The notes beneath the pieces were generated by a model, which ran no database searches, had not been told where the DNA came from, and was given only the letters and a program-made list of their open reading frames with translations. Made by a program: the position numbers and the translations under genes. A DNA stretch of 33,812 bases from Dictyocoela muelleri (Eukaryota > Microsporidia): the NCBI GenBank assembly GCA_016256075.1, contig SDVU01000008.1, forward strand, positions 1 to 33,812, in the 5' to 3' direction. This document shows, in pieces, positions 8,600-18,892 of the stretch; positions within the stretch are counted from its first letter, which is position 1; each line of letters starts with the position of its first letter.

Positions 8600-9440
8600 C
8601 ATATTTCATTCTTCTATTTAAACTGTAGAATAATTTTTAATTTGCTTAAAATACTTGAAATAGAAAATAATCAGTTTAAATCTAACTTTGATTTTAAAAC
8701 TATAAAAAAGGATGTTTCAATTGAAATTATATCTTCTATAAAGATTTAGGTTATTTAAATATAATTAAAAACCTTTAACTGTAGAAATTTTTTTATATTG
8801 TGGATCTCCCACTCTATATATAAAATTACATTTAGTTATACTAAATTGCAAGTAAGTTGATAATTTTAATCTATCATTTTTATTTAGTAAAACTATATAA
8901 GCAAGTGTATTTTAATGTGTGGTTTTGAAAGTAGAGAAATAAATTTGAATAATAAAAAATATTTTTGGAAATTTATTAATTCGGACGTAAAGTCCATTTA
9001 TGTTAGGCACCTCTGCGGATATAATTATCACGCAAGTGACCACAATATGAATAATTAAAAAAGATTTTTACACAGATTAAGTATAATAGATTCAAATTTA
9101 ATTCTTCGAAAGTACAACAAGGAATGTTTCTTTTCAAAAATAGGAACAAAAGATATAGTTTTTTAGAATACGTATCATATAATATGAACAAAAAACCTAC
9201 AAGCGTAGAATCAGGAAACTTTTCTTCAGCTGGAAATTTTTATTGAAAATTAAAGTATTTTTATTTGTGAAACGGTAGACGGGCTCTATTTTATAAATGT
9301 TTTTTTACAAAAACAATAATTTTTCATTTTTTTGGATTCTAAATATATCATTAAACCAATTTCCCCAATATAATCTTTAATATGGAATTGATGTAAATCG
9401 TACTTTTCATAATTTTATATAAAAAAATGTGAAAAAATAC
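8600..9440. other. AT-rich interval between the two CCCGGG clusters
   Basis: No convincing gene. If the clusters are transposon ends, this would be its interior. A frame near 8990-9060 faintly recalls a FLYWCH-type finger (W, C, C, H-x-x-N) but is too weak to call. Confidence 0.3.
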
Positions 9441-9458
9441 TGTTTATAGTAAAATTAT

Positions 9459-9537
9459 AATCCCGGGACTAAGTTCGGGATTAAGAAAACGCAATCCTGA
9501 AATCCCAGAGTTGAAAAATTGGTCCGGGTTTGCAATC
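9459..9537. repeat. GC-rich CCCGGGATT palindromic cluster 2
   Basis: AATCCCGGGACTAAGTTCGG, CAATCCTGAAATCCC and GGTCCGGGTTTGCAATCCC occur within 80 bp, followed by a (TA)n run. Related to 8346-8476 by shared AATCCCGGG and GGGATT motifs. Confidence 0.5.
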
Positions 9538-9768
9538 CCTAATATATATATATATATGTGAATCTTACTTACTATAATAAACAAGTGGAATTATAAGGGC
9601 GGTGGGGAAATTTAAAAGATAATAAGGTAAATGTGACAAGATTTAATTATATCACAAAAAAAAATGTGGAAGAATTTTTTTTGTTAAGTTTCGGTCCATC
9701 TAATATTAATATTTAGGTTTATAACATCTATGAACTTTTAAGATTCTAAAAAATTAATTATAAAAGTT

Positions 9769-9910
9769 AAGTATAATTTTTGTTTATAAGTATGATTTTT
9801 GTTTATAAGTATGATTTTTGTTTATAAGTATAATTTTTGTTTATAAGTATGATTTTTGTTTATAAGTATGATTTTTGTTTATAAGTATGATTTTTGTTTA
9901 TAAGTATGAT
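9769..9910. repeat. 19-bp tandem repeat, about 7 copies
   Basis: The unit TATGATTTTTGTTTATAAG is repeated about seven times with almost no variation (two units have TATAAT in place of TATGAT). There is no reading frame through it and it lies between genes. Confidence 0.95.
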
Positions 9911-10059
9911 TGACTGTTTTTGAAAAATTAAAATAAAAGAAATAACCAAAATTTTAGAAGGTTTAATTATATTATGAGCTCATTAAATATTTTGGTTTCG
10001 ATCATATTAAATACATTCACAAGAATTGTATAAATAATTCGCCCTTCTGAATAGTAAGG

Positions 10060-10870
10060 CCCTTGCTTTTTTTTCTTAAAAAGTGTTTAGATGAGATCAT
10101 AAACCTTCAATATTTTTAGTGTGAATTTGAAAATAATGAGGTTCAAAAAGTTTGATGAATGATTTATGATAGAATGATTCATTATAAATGAGTAACAGCT
10201 ATTTTACGTACATAGGCTCGCCAAATTATTGTAATAAATAGAACCAGAAAAAATCTTTCAAGAACCGTTATTATGGCTGTTATATTTCTATTTGGAACAT
10301 CAAATATAAAACAATTTCTGATACCTCTTTCTATGCTTACAATGAACAATTGATCGTTTTAATCCTTCCCTTGCAATATTTACTTTTGAAGAAAAGAAGA
10401 TCGTCAATTCCAATTATAGCTCTATTACCATCATGATATACGCCCCTATTAGTTCTTGTATATTTATCAATTCATTTGCAATTATCTCACAAAAAAAGAC
10501 TAAATAAATTTGAGAGTCTCTTTCTGTCAACTCTCGACTCCCTAGCAATATTTCATATTTCTTCATCTTTTATATTTATAAAGAGAAAGTATAAACTTTT
10601 AAAAAGATTTATTGTCTGAAAAGAGAAATTTTTTATGATAGTATTGCACGTTTTATAAATTGCTTTGAACAAACCCATGTGTATTAAGATTTTTTATAAT
10701 TTATCTTCACAAATAACATTTGGTTTCCACTCATCGCAAACAATTTTTCATTTGGAATGAGTCTGAATTTTAGCAAAAACACAATAACTTCCATATTGTC
10801 GTTATTTAATCTATAGATGTCAGATTCCGAGAACTCTGCTTTTTTATATCTGTTAGTCTATAAATTGAAA
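10060..10870 (-). pseudogene. Merlin/IS1595-like transposase remnant 2, heavily decayed
   Basis: Read on the minus strand in shifting frames. Blocks seen are CEIIANELINIQELIGAY, KYCKGRI (family KYNRGR), WRAYVRK (family WRAY), NHSSNFLN (family NHSENFVD) and IHTKNIEGL followed by a stop and SHLNTF (family HTNTIEGLWSHLK; the missing Trp is TGA). The order and spacing fit the IS1595/Merlin DDE domain. Many stops and frameshifts. No inverted ends found with certainty. Confidence 0.65.
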
Positions 10871-10871
10871 A

Positions 10872-12150
10872 CAGTTCGACGATGTACAATCTTCTTTTTC
10901 TTACTATAGTCTCTATAACTATTTTTTTTATTTTTTTGAAAAAAAACGTTTTTCATATTTTCCAAAAACAGCCAATTTGCCCCAAAACGGTCAATTTTCC
11001 TCAAAACAGCCTATTTGCCATATATACCGAAAATGATGCGGAAAAAGCATCATAAATTGTAGGAATGAGTGCAATGGAGTAATTCAACAAAAAACAGTGA
11101 ATCTTATATACATGATAAATACGGTACTACTCTGTTTAGCATTCTATATTTTTCTTTAGAAGAGAAATTTGTGAAATATACATTAAGTGTAAAATTTATG
11201 AGAAAATATATGTTTCGAGATGATTAGTATTAAATTCGGCTCATTATAATCCACGCTATTTTCGAGATTTCACGTCGGTTAAAAAAAAATTTAAAATATA
11301 ATTAATGATGAAATAAATTTTCTAATTTAAATTAAAAAGGCTTATTAATCAAAAAAAAGAAGACGGCGTTATTAAAGAGAAGTGAAACCGCGAAATTGAG
11401 TTAATAAAATAATGTTAGATTCTTATACTAATATTTAAAAATATCTAATTAAGAGAAAACAATTTAACTTCTCTTTGAAAAATATATTTTTCTTTTATGT
11501 TCAAATAGCTCTTTCAATTTATTTTTGGATATTTAATCATCATTAATTTTCTTAATTTTTTTAAATGTTATTAAATCTCAAAAACAACATGAAATCATAA
11601 GAACCTTGAATTTTCGTTAATATGATTATTAATCGAGTTTATCTTAAATTTGATCTCTTTAATTATATTTAATAAAATTTATCCTTAATAAAAAATCGAG
11701 AATGCCAAACTGTGTAGTACTAAAAAGCACATATATACATTTATCCCGTTGTGTCATTAAAAGCGGAATTCGAGATAAACTGTACAAAAATAGCTTTAAA
11801 GTAACTTATTAATTCAGACGCCGAGAAACAAAGCGTTAAAAACTTCAATGTTAAAAAGGATTCGGAGACAAAAAACACGCGAATTGTCAATATAAATAGA
11901 AATAATACATAATAATATAATCTATAATTTATATAATCCATAATTTATATAATCTATAATTTATTTATATTTTAGATATTTTTCAGGTTTCTATAAAAAT
12001 TTTTTGAATCTGCTTTAAACTAAAAATTAGAAGATAAGCAAAATTATGAAATAAAAAGATCATGATTTTATTTAAATAAGAATTCTGTAAAGCGTTTATT
12101 TAACTTTATTTAAAATATTTTAATCATCATCATTTAAAATTTAATATTGT
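10872..12150. other. Non-coding stretch with two short tandem repeats
   Basis: At 10968-11017 a unit of about 22 bp, AAAACAGCCAATTTGCC, is repeated about three times. At 11917-11960 ATAATTTATATAATC is repeated about three times. The open frame at 11741-11941 is low complexity with no recognisable domain. Otherwise I see nothing here up to the 3' end of Rae1. Confidence 0.4.
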
Positions 12151-12154
12151 TTTA

Positions 12155-13096
12155 TTAATTACTTGATAAACGACTTACATCCATCATTCTAAGTTCAGTA
12201 GGCACTTTTTCGGCAGGCATTCCTTTAGACCAGTCTTCACCGACTGCATACGCTAAAAATCTACCATCATTACTAAAAACAGTACTAGTGATCGGATTTC
12301 TGAAATTCTCACTAAAGACCCTTATTTTCGATTCATTATCATTTATATGAACAAACCCATCAGAGCCACCAGATGCAATAATATTAGACTTATTCGGATG
12401 AAAAGCCAATGCGTTAACGCTGTAAGCCGACAATCCACTTCTATGCGCCTTAAAAGTATAATTTTTATATAAAACCGCAGTGTTTATATGTTCAATTCTC
12501 CCTTCAATACCTCCAATAGCGAAAGAAATATTATCATTTGAAGCTGCTATAGATCGTATTTGCCACGTTAATCTCGTTGAATGTGTTTTTCTTATGAGAT
12601 TGTTCAAATTAATTGTTGCAATTCGATTACCACTGGTGGCATAGGCAATCATATCACCCTTTACATCCATACAATATAATTTATTGTCAATGTCAAAGGT
12701 ATTTTTAACTTGACCAGTATTTAAATCATGAATCTTTATTGTTTTATCCCATGATCCAGTTATTAGCTGATTTTTATGTGTTCTGATCGACCTTATTCCA
12801 GATTCGTGTAGGGTGTAATTTTCAAGTTTATTCATGGTTAGGTCATATTTATATACTTTACCTGAAACAGAACCAGCAAAGAGTGATTGCCCACTTTGAT
12901 CGAAACATGCACAGAGTAATGGTTCATCGCTCATTAAAGATATCTTTTGGATTAATGAGTCTTCAATACCGTAGAAACGAATCGATCTGTCCCATCCAAC
13001 AGTTGCTAAAAGAGGGTGTGATGGATGAAATGATATCTCTGATATTGTATCTTCAGGCTGAATATTTGCAATATAATGTTTTTGAATTGTCAGCAT
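12155..13096 (-). CDS. RAE1: Rae1/Gle2 mRNA-export WD40 protein
   Basis: 313 residues, somewhat shorter than yeast Gle2 or human Rae1 (about 365), mainly because the N-terminal extension is missing. It begins with PEDTISEISFHPSHPLLATV followed by GWDRSIRFYGI, the characteristic first blade of Rae1/Gle2. Seven WD-type blades follow. Diagnostic segments are LTWQIRSIA and FAIGGIEGRIEHI (residues about 178-205), AYSVNALAFHP with SGGSDGFVHIND, and FLAYAVGEDWSKG near the C-terminus. The last separates Rae1/Gle2 from its paralogue Bub3. Rae1 binds the GLEBS motif of a nucleoporin at the nuclear pore and aids mRNA export; it also has spindle roles. The start is fixed by CCCCC immediately before the ATG on the minus strand. 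Complete and intact. Confidence 0.95.
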   Translation of the reverse strand: MLTIQKHYIANIQPEDTISEISFHPSHPLLATVGWDRSIRFYGIEDSLIQKISLMSDEPLLCACFDQSGQSLFAGSVSGKVYKYDLTMNKLENYTLHESGIRSIRTHKNQLITGSWDKTIKIHDLNTGQVKNTFDIDNKLYCMDVKGDMIAYATSGNRIATINLNNLIRKTHSTRLTWQIRSIAASNDNISFAIGGIEGRIEHINTAVLYKNYTFKAHRSGLSAYSVNALAFHPNKSNIIASGGSDGFVHINDNESKIRVFSENFRNPITSTVFSNDGRFLAYAVGEDWSKGMPAEKVPTELRMMDVSRLSSN

Positions 13097-13101
13097 GGGG
13101 G
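13097..13101 (-). promoter_or_regulatory. CCC start signal of RAE1
   Basis: Five G on the plus strand, i.e. CCCCC directly before the minus-strand ATG (ATCACCCCCATGCTG). Confidence 0.7.
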
Positions 13102-14090
13102 TGATTATAAAAATTGGTAAAGTAATTCAAAATTGTGATTATAAAATAAATCGTGGTTTTATCTGATAAATGATTAATAATGATTAGCCGTTAATAAATT
13201 GTTTACAAAGGGATTTATAAAAAGTATAACTTTAATGTTAAAAAAAAAAATTTTTTTCGACATCTCAGCAATTTATACTTTCAAAAAAAATTATTTTTAT
13301 ACCTTGAATCTTCTCAGTTTAATTATTATAATGGCACTGAAAAATCAATATTAATAATTTACACTATCTTAATAATACTATCTCTGGTAAAGATAAGGCT
13401 AAAATTTACAAATGCAAGAGAATGGTTTATCTAAAAATTTGATATTAAAATCCAGCGATAAACTGGAAAATAATATGAAATTTTTAGTAATACCATAATC
13501 TATTGAGTCTTAGAGAATTAATTTTCCCTTAATAATCAATTATAGCGGTGATTGATTTATAAAAACAAACACAGCCAACAGGAATGTCACGGGATAAGTT
13601 TGAAGAACTCTATAAGTTGAAAATTATACATTTCAGCTTAATTTTGTTTAATTTATTAAAATTAAGTTAATATGATATTTAACCTGACGTTTTGGAATTT
13701 ATTTTTTTAAAACTTTCCGATAAAGATGTCCCCATTGGTTAATTAATAAAAAGGATTTGAGGTGTCATTGATATACTTTATTTATTAAGTATTAGAGAAT
13801 CTATTACAACGGCAATTATGATTGAATTTATTACCATTTAAAGCGTAAATAATTGAACGCAATACTGATTTGATATAAAATAAATGATATTCATTTCAAT
13901 AACTCAAAAAATGAGATATTGATAAATAGAGTTTTCATAATTTTTTAAACGAAAAAAAATTATAATAAGAAATCAATATTATTTAGACGATAAAAGTTTG
14001 AATACTCATATAAATGCCTTTTCTTTACTCTAAAAGTAAATATATGTAACTCGATTTTCATGACAAATTCTGGTATTTTAGACTATACAT
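13102..14090. other. AT-rich spacer, nothing recognised
   Basis: About 1 kb upstream of RAE1 with no open frame of note, no RNA gene and no clear repeat. Confidence 0.4.
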
Positions 14091-14094
14091 TTTT

Positions 14095-14165
14095 TGGTGC
14101 AAGACTGTATAACTGCCCACGTCTAAGGTAGGGGGTCATGAATGAGAAAATTATTTTTTTTAAAA
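14095..14165. repeat. Isolated Merlin-type end, related to the 18901 element
   Basis: GGTGCAAGACTGTATAACTG ... CTAAGGTAGGGGGTCAT matches the left end of the 18901-20020 Merlin (GGTGCAAGGCTGTTAGAGAG ... CCAAGGTAATGGGTCAT). No matching right end nearby, so it is a solo or truncated element. 14170-14930 shows nothing else. Confidence 0.6.
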
Positions 14166-14950
14166 AAAGAAAAACAAATTAATCGCATTTTTATTATTTA
14201 TTTGAAAAAAAACTTAATAACTTCAAAGAAGACTTGTATAAGACTATTTACTCTCCTATATTTGAATCAAGCCTATTTAACTTCCTATATTTTTTATAAT
14301 AAATAAAATATTTCAACATAAAATAATATTTAAAAGATTGCAATAATATCAATTATAATAGGTAAATCGCAAATTCTATGGGTTTAATAATATAAAATCA
14401 GAATTCGCAATAAAAATCATATTATAGATCTAAGAAACATATAAAATTGTATGTAAAAAAAAATATTTATTTTCGTTTGCATCAAGTCCATTTCCCCCCA
14501 AGAGATAGTAAATGGACTTATTATATTTTTTTTATATAATTTATTTTTTTAATAAATTTCAAGCGATTAATTTGTTATTGAAATATTTCATCATTCGTCT
14601 TTGTGAAACATTATATATCGTGCATAAGTATATTTATTATTGATATTTTATAGCTTTGCTTCCATTTTTTGATTTTAATTAAGCAAAAAATACATCATAA
14701 GTAAAAAAAAATAGAGCATGAAAAATAATATCTTATTTAGTTCTTTACATTTATAAATTTTAAAATATGCGCGAATGAATAAGACTTAAATTCATTTTTA
14801 GTATTTTTAAATCAAATAGACGTTACATAGAGTAAATTTTCAGAAAAAAGGTTTTATTTATTACGTATCAATTTTTCATCAAATCATTCTTTAAAGCATT
14901 AAATAAAATTAAAACTCTTTATTTTTAATGTTAGATTTCGGTAAGCCGGC

Positions 14951-15013
14951 GTTTCGCCTAGCCAGCCGAAACTATGGTTTTTTTCGCCTAACCAGGCGAA
15001 ACTACGGTTTTTT
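14951..15013. repeat. 30-bp tandem repeat (x2) made of small hairpins
   Basis: Two units contain TTTCGCCTAnCCAGnCGAAA, followed by CTAYGGTTTTTT. The second forms a perfect 7-bp hairpin TTCGCCT-AACC-AGGCGAA. Located upstream of the MULE transposase remnant, possibly part of its terminal region. Confidence 0.75.
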
Positions 15014-15089
15014 TCTTTCTGAAAAGAACAAACCCTTATGGTTTACAAATCAGATCAAATTAAAGCGAAAAGAAAGTAAAACAAGTTGT

Positions 15090-15152
15090 AGATTCGCATA
15101 AATAAGTCTTAGATTCGCTTAACTATGACGTAGGTTCGCCTAAATAAGCAAA
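15090..15152. repeat. 21-bp repeat (x3) sharing TTCGCNTAA
   Basis: Units begin AGATTCGCATAAATAAGTC, AGATTCGCTTAACTATGAC and AGGTTCGCCTAAATAAGC. The shared TTCGC(A/C/T)TAA core also occurs in the 14951-15013 hairpins, suggesting protein-binding sites in a transposon end. Confidence 0.75.
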
Positions 15153-15235
15153 TCTATGACTTACTGATTTGATTTAACTTAATTTGGTTTATTTTTTTAT
15201 TTAAAATTTTTAACGGCTAGGTTCGAAAATCACCG

Positions 15236-16190
15236 AATTGTTTTTGTACCCATAAATGGTTTTCAGTCTAGAGAAAATATCATCAAAAGTAATAAAGGCA
15301 AGAGAAGATTGCTATGAAGGCTATTGTTACAATTTTAAATAGAAAACACTCGATATGATCGTATGGAATGTTATAAGAGGTTGCACTTCTCTTTTAAAGA
15401 CAGAAAAAGGATTTGAGCTTTTTGGACTTTCTGAACATAATCATCCCAAAGATGATCAAAAGTTTAATAAGGTGCTAATGAATGCAAAAATCAATGAGAT
15501 AGCATTGGCTACACACGAATCTGGGAGGGATATCGTTGTTGAATTTTCTTCTAAAAGTTCTAAAAATGTAATGATCAAGTATAGAACTGTTGAACAACTT
15601 GTTAATAGAACAAGAAGAAAAAATAACTTGACAAACGAAACCTTCTACGATATACCTAAGGAGCTACATACTACTTCTAGAGGAAAGAGTTTTTGATGTT
15701 TGATTCAGGGATTATGGATCAAAATAGAATATTTGTTTTTACAACCGAAGAAAATCTAGAAGATTTTATATTTTCCGAGGTTGTCCTATGTGATGGAACT
15801 TTTAAGTCTTCTCCTTCGAATTTTGACAGTTATTCACAATACAATATAATGTGAGAAATGAAAATTTACGATTGGTTTACTGCTTTATGAAACATAGACG
15901 TGAAATTTGTTACAAAAAGTTCTTTAATTGGCTTGAAGATGCTTGTAAAGAAAAAGTACGGCCCAAGAGCGTGATTATAGAGTTTAAAGTTGCTAGTTGT
16001 ATTTGCAGCAAGAGGTTTTTAAGAACTCGAAAATATTTGGATGTTTATTTTATTTAGGTCGATACATTTGGCGTAGAGTTCAAATTATGAATTTTTCAAA
16101 AGAATTCAAACAAAACTTTGATATAAGATTAACGTGAAGTTTATACTTGCGCTAAGCTTTGTTCTCGAAAGAGAAGTTCTTTATATGGCC
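15236..16190 (+). mobile_element. Mutator-like element (MULE) transposase remnant
   Basis: Shows, in order and in several frames: a FLYWCH-type zinc-finger region ending GLSEHNHPKDDQKF (residues about 22-35 of the 15355-15696 frame); EEVVLCDGTFK-like VVLCDGTFKSSPSNF (the first DDE Asp block, about 15775-15820); RLVYCFMKHRREICYKKFFN (15861-15920, a typical MULE block); and GRYIWRRVQIMNFSKEFKQN (about 16054-16113). Several stops and frameshifts; no intact copy. Ends not determined, though hairpin repeats upstream (14951-15152) are candidates. Plain DNA transposon. Confidence 0.8.
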
Positions 16191-16209
16191 GACTTTCTTA
16201 AGAGATATT

Positions 16210-16271
16210 AAGTCGCACGCGCAGCGCGCGACATGCGCACTACCTGCGACATGCGCACTACCCGCGACATT
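16210..16271. repeat. GC-rich tandem island TGCGACATGCGCACTACC
   Basis: GTCGCACGCGCAGCGCGCGA is followed by an 18-bp unit (YGCGACATGCGCACTACC) repeated about 2.5 times. Strikingly GC-rich against the background. Function unknown. Confidence 0.85.
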
Positions 16272-16402
16272 TTGATTTTTTTTTATATTTTTTAGTTTTT
16301 TTATTTTTATTTATTTTCTAATAATTTTCTAATAATTTTTGAAGCAGCGAGACTGAACCCAGATAGTCAAAGTTGATACAAATGTTACCAACGGTTCAGT
16401 AG

Positions 16403-16950
16403 CGATAGTCAGAATTCCCGATAGTCAGAATTCCCGATAGTCAGAATTCACAATAGTCAGAAAAAAGATTTTTAGATATTGCTTAATAATTTGCACATCG
16501 AATAGGTTTTTTGCGAAGTTTTTCCTCCATAAATAATATTTTTTTACATTTTAAAAAGATCTAAAATAAAAAAACGATTTTTATGGTAAGAAAAATTTGC
16601 AAAATATTTCTTCGGTGGGGGGGGTTTAAAGCAAGATCTAAATATTTTTTCTGACTATTGGGAATTCTGACTATCCGTAATTCTTACTATCGGGAAGAGA
16701 CCAAAAAAAAATTTAAAAAAATCATTTTTATATGGAGGGAGAATTTTGAAGAGAATATCTTCGATGGGGGATTTTAAAGCAATATCTTAAAATTTCATTT
16801 TTTTTCTGACTATCGGGAATTCTGACATTCGGGAATTCTGACTATCGGGAATTCTGACTATCGGGAATTCTGACCATCTGGAATTCTGACTATCGGGAAT
16901 TCTGACTATCGGGAATTCTGACTATCGGGAATTCTGACTATCGGGAATTC
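16403..16950. repeat. Inverted pair of 16-bp tandem arrays (foldback structure)
   Basis: The unit TCTGACTATCGGGAAT is repeated nine times at 16805-16948. About three units lie at 16651-16694 in the same orientation. About four units in the opposite orientation (ATTCCCGATAGTCAGA) lie at 16403-16461. A segment of roughly 100 bp with the landmarks TCTTCGGTGGGG and TTTAAAGCA is duplicated at about 16568-16670 and 16713-16820. The whole could fold into one long stem and resembles an FB-type foldback element. Confidence 0.9.
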
Positions 16951-17621
16951 TAAAAGGGAAGACACCGCGCCGAACATTAATCGATCAAAACTATTATTTC
17001 TTTATTTAATTAATTATTTTTGAATTAGTTCAACCAATTATCGAATATCGAGCTAGTCGTCTATGCGCGTTGAAATGATTCGTATATAATCGATTAAAGA
17101 TAATCAAATTTATTAAAAAAAACATGGATTTTTAGATTTACCTATCATAAGCGGTTTGCATTTATCAGATTCATCGGCATTACAACAAAAAATAATGTAA
17201 ACTCTGTCCTTAAAATTTTTGTACCCAGACGAAGATGCTTTACAAACTTTTTGAAAGAATGAGTCTGTAAAATCTTCCGGTTTCATCAAGATTGTAAATT
17301 CGGGAGGAGCCAAATTTTTCAGTTTTTTCTTTAAATTCATTTAAAAACGTCGCTGTGTCTACATTTGCAGATGTTATCATCTTCCCACATAGAATTTCTT
17401 AATTTAAATTCATGCTTCATTTTGAAATTAATTATGAAACTACTAAAATTTTTAAACTTTTTTAAATCAAGTTTCACGGTAATTTTTTTTGCTTTAAATG
17501 CTAAAATGCAATCATTGAGTAATACTCCGTAAATCTTAGTTTAATCGAGCAAAACAGTAAGCTCTTCATCTAATTCGGGGAACTTAAGAGATTTGTTTTC
17601 TTTAAACTAGAAGATTAATCA

Positions 17622-17775
17622 TGCATATTTTTCAATACACCATTTTTATTGTATATCGAATTTTTCATTATTCTTTCAGAAATATTCAATTTGAATTTTG
17701 AAGAAAAAAAAATTGCAAGAGTTTTGCTCGTTGACATAATGTGATCATTTTTATGCTTATTATTTTCTCTTTTTA
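17622..17775. repeat. 155-bp direct duplication, left copy
   Basis: Matches 18491-18651 almost base for base (e.g. TTCAATTTGAATTTTGAAGA, GAGTTTTGCTCGTTGAC). It abuts the left end of the foldback element. Confidence 0.85.
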
Positions 17776-18487
17776 GGGTGACCAAAAACTCTTCCGAGGT
17801 GAGTTTTCGTATAAAATTTAGTAAAAAATCTGAAAACTCTCCTGCAAATTTAAATTAAATAATTACACATGAAATATATATTTAAAATAAAAAAATAAAA
17901 TTTAAATTGAATATATTAAAAATAATTTAATTTATAAATTTATAATTTATAATTTATAATTTCATCAACGTAACAGAAAAATACAAATTAATTGAAGTTT
18001 GAGTACTTACTTACCGTCGACGGATAACTAACCTTCGGAGAGTTTTCGGTCGAGGATTTTATATAATATACAAACAACTAACTTTTTAGTGGCATTAAAT
18101 ACCCATTTAAACTCATTTATAATTCGTAACTCGGAAAATATTGGGAAAATTATTGATATATTCAAATTTCAGGAAAAAAAATATTGTAAAAAATTTGATG
18201 AAAGGAAAACAATTATCTGGAATGCAGAGTTTTGAAATTAATAATTTAGTAAGTAAGTACTCAAACTTCAATTAAGTTGTATTTTTCTTTACGTTGATGA
18301 AATTATAAATTATAAATTATGAATTTATAAATTAAATAATTTTTAATGTATTCAATTTAAATTTTATTTTTTTCATTTTAAATATATATTTCATGTGTAA
18401 TTATTTAATTTAAATTTGCAGTAGAGTTTTCGGATTTTTTACCAAATTTTATCCGGCAACTCTCCTCCGGAGAGTTTTCGGACTGCC
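17776..18487. mobile_element. Foldback element with 239-bp inverted arms
   Basis: Arms 17776-18014 and 18249-18487 are near-identical reverse complements with a spacer of about 234 bp. The ends carry CCGAAAACTCTCCGGAGG-type motifs (AACTCTTCCGAGG on the left), and a further copy, CTTCGGAGAGTTTTCGG, sits in the spacer at about 18033-18049. It is inserted within the pogo remnant. No coding frame. It is flanked on both sides by a duplicated stretch of about 155 bp. Confidence 0.9.
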
Positions 18488-18490
18488 TTA

Positions 18491-18651
18491 TCTTGCATAT
18501 TTTTTTAATACACCATTTTTATTGTATATCATATTTCTTATTATTCTTTCAGAAATATTCAATTTGAATTTTGAAGAAAAAAATTTGAAAGAGTTTTGCT
18601 CGTTGACCTAATATGATCATTCCCATGCTTATTATTTTCTCTTTTTGCTAG
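18491..18651. repeat. 155-bp direct duplication, right copy
   Basis: Second copy of 17622-17775, abutting the right end of the foldback element. Far longer than any normal transposon target duplication. Confidence 0.85.
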
Positions 18652-18892
18652 TTTGTCATTACCGAATATCTTTTTTCATGAGGGTATTTAAAAATCTAAA
18701 AAAACGACAGATTTGAGAATTCGTCAAATTTGAGGTAAATTGGCACTAAATAACTGTAATTACAAAAAAATCGCGGCAAATTTGGGGGTTGGCAGATTTG
18801 GGAATTGGCAGATTTGATGAAAATAACCGTATATTCAATATTCGTTTTTAATCAAAAACAAAAATAGATCTTTCTGAATCTTTTTCTAATAA

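Larger units (their letters stand above)
17110..18830 (-). mobile_element. pogo/Tigger-type DNA transposon remnant, interrupted
   Basis: On the minus strand, an N-terminal helix-turn-helix-like part (MSTSKTLAIFFSSKFKLNIS..., about 17625-17740) is followed by a DDE region with IYNLDETGRFYRLILSK (about 17229-17300, first catalytic Asp in the LDET motif) and KDRVYIIFCCNADESDKCKP, LMIGKSKNP (about 17122-17210). These are typical of CENP-B/jerky/pogo-type transposases. The C-terminal half is missing beyond 17110. A foldback element (17776-18487) splits the N-terminal part. GGCAGATTTGGG-type repeats at about 18700-18830 may be the element's terminal region. Broken by stops and frameshifts. Confidence 0.75.

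Noticed and set aside
8217-8602. Overlapping open frames on both strands across the CCCGGG cluster
   Set aside because: They arise because palindromic GC-rich repeats lack stops; no family resemblance and no start signal.
9003-9191. Possible FLYWCH/MULE fragment
   Set aside because: A few spaced Cys/His/Trp residues recall the finger, but the match is too weak and no DDE block follows.
9769-9910. CRISPR-like array
   Set aside because: The 19-bp units are directly adjacent with no spacers, and the genome is eukaryotic.
12883-13104. 73-codon plus-strand frame
   Set aside because: Antisense shadow of the RAE1 coding sequence.
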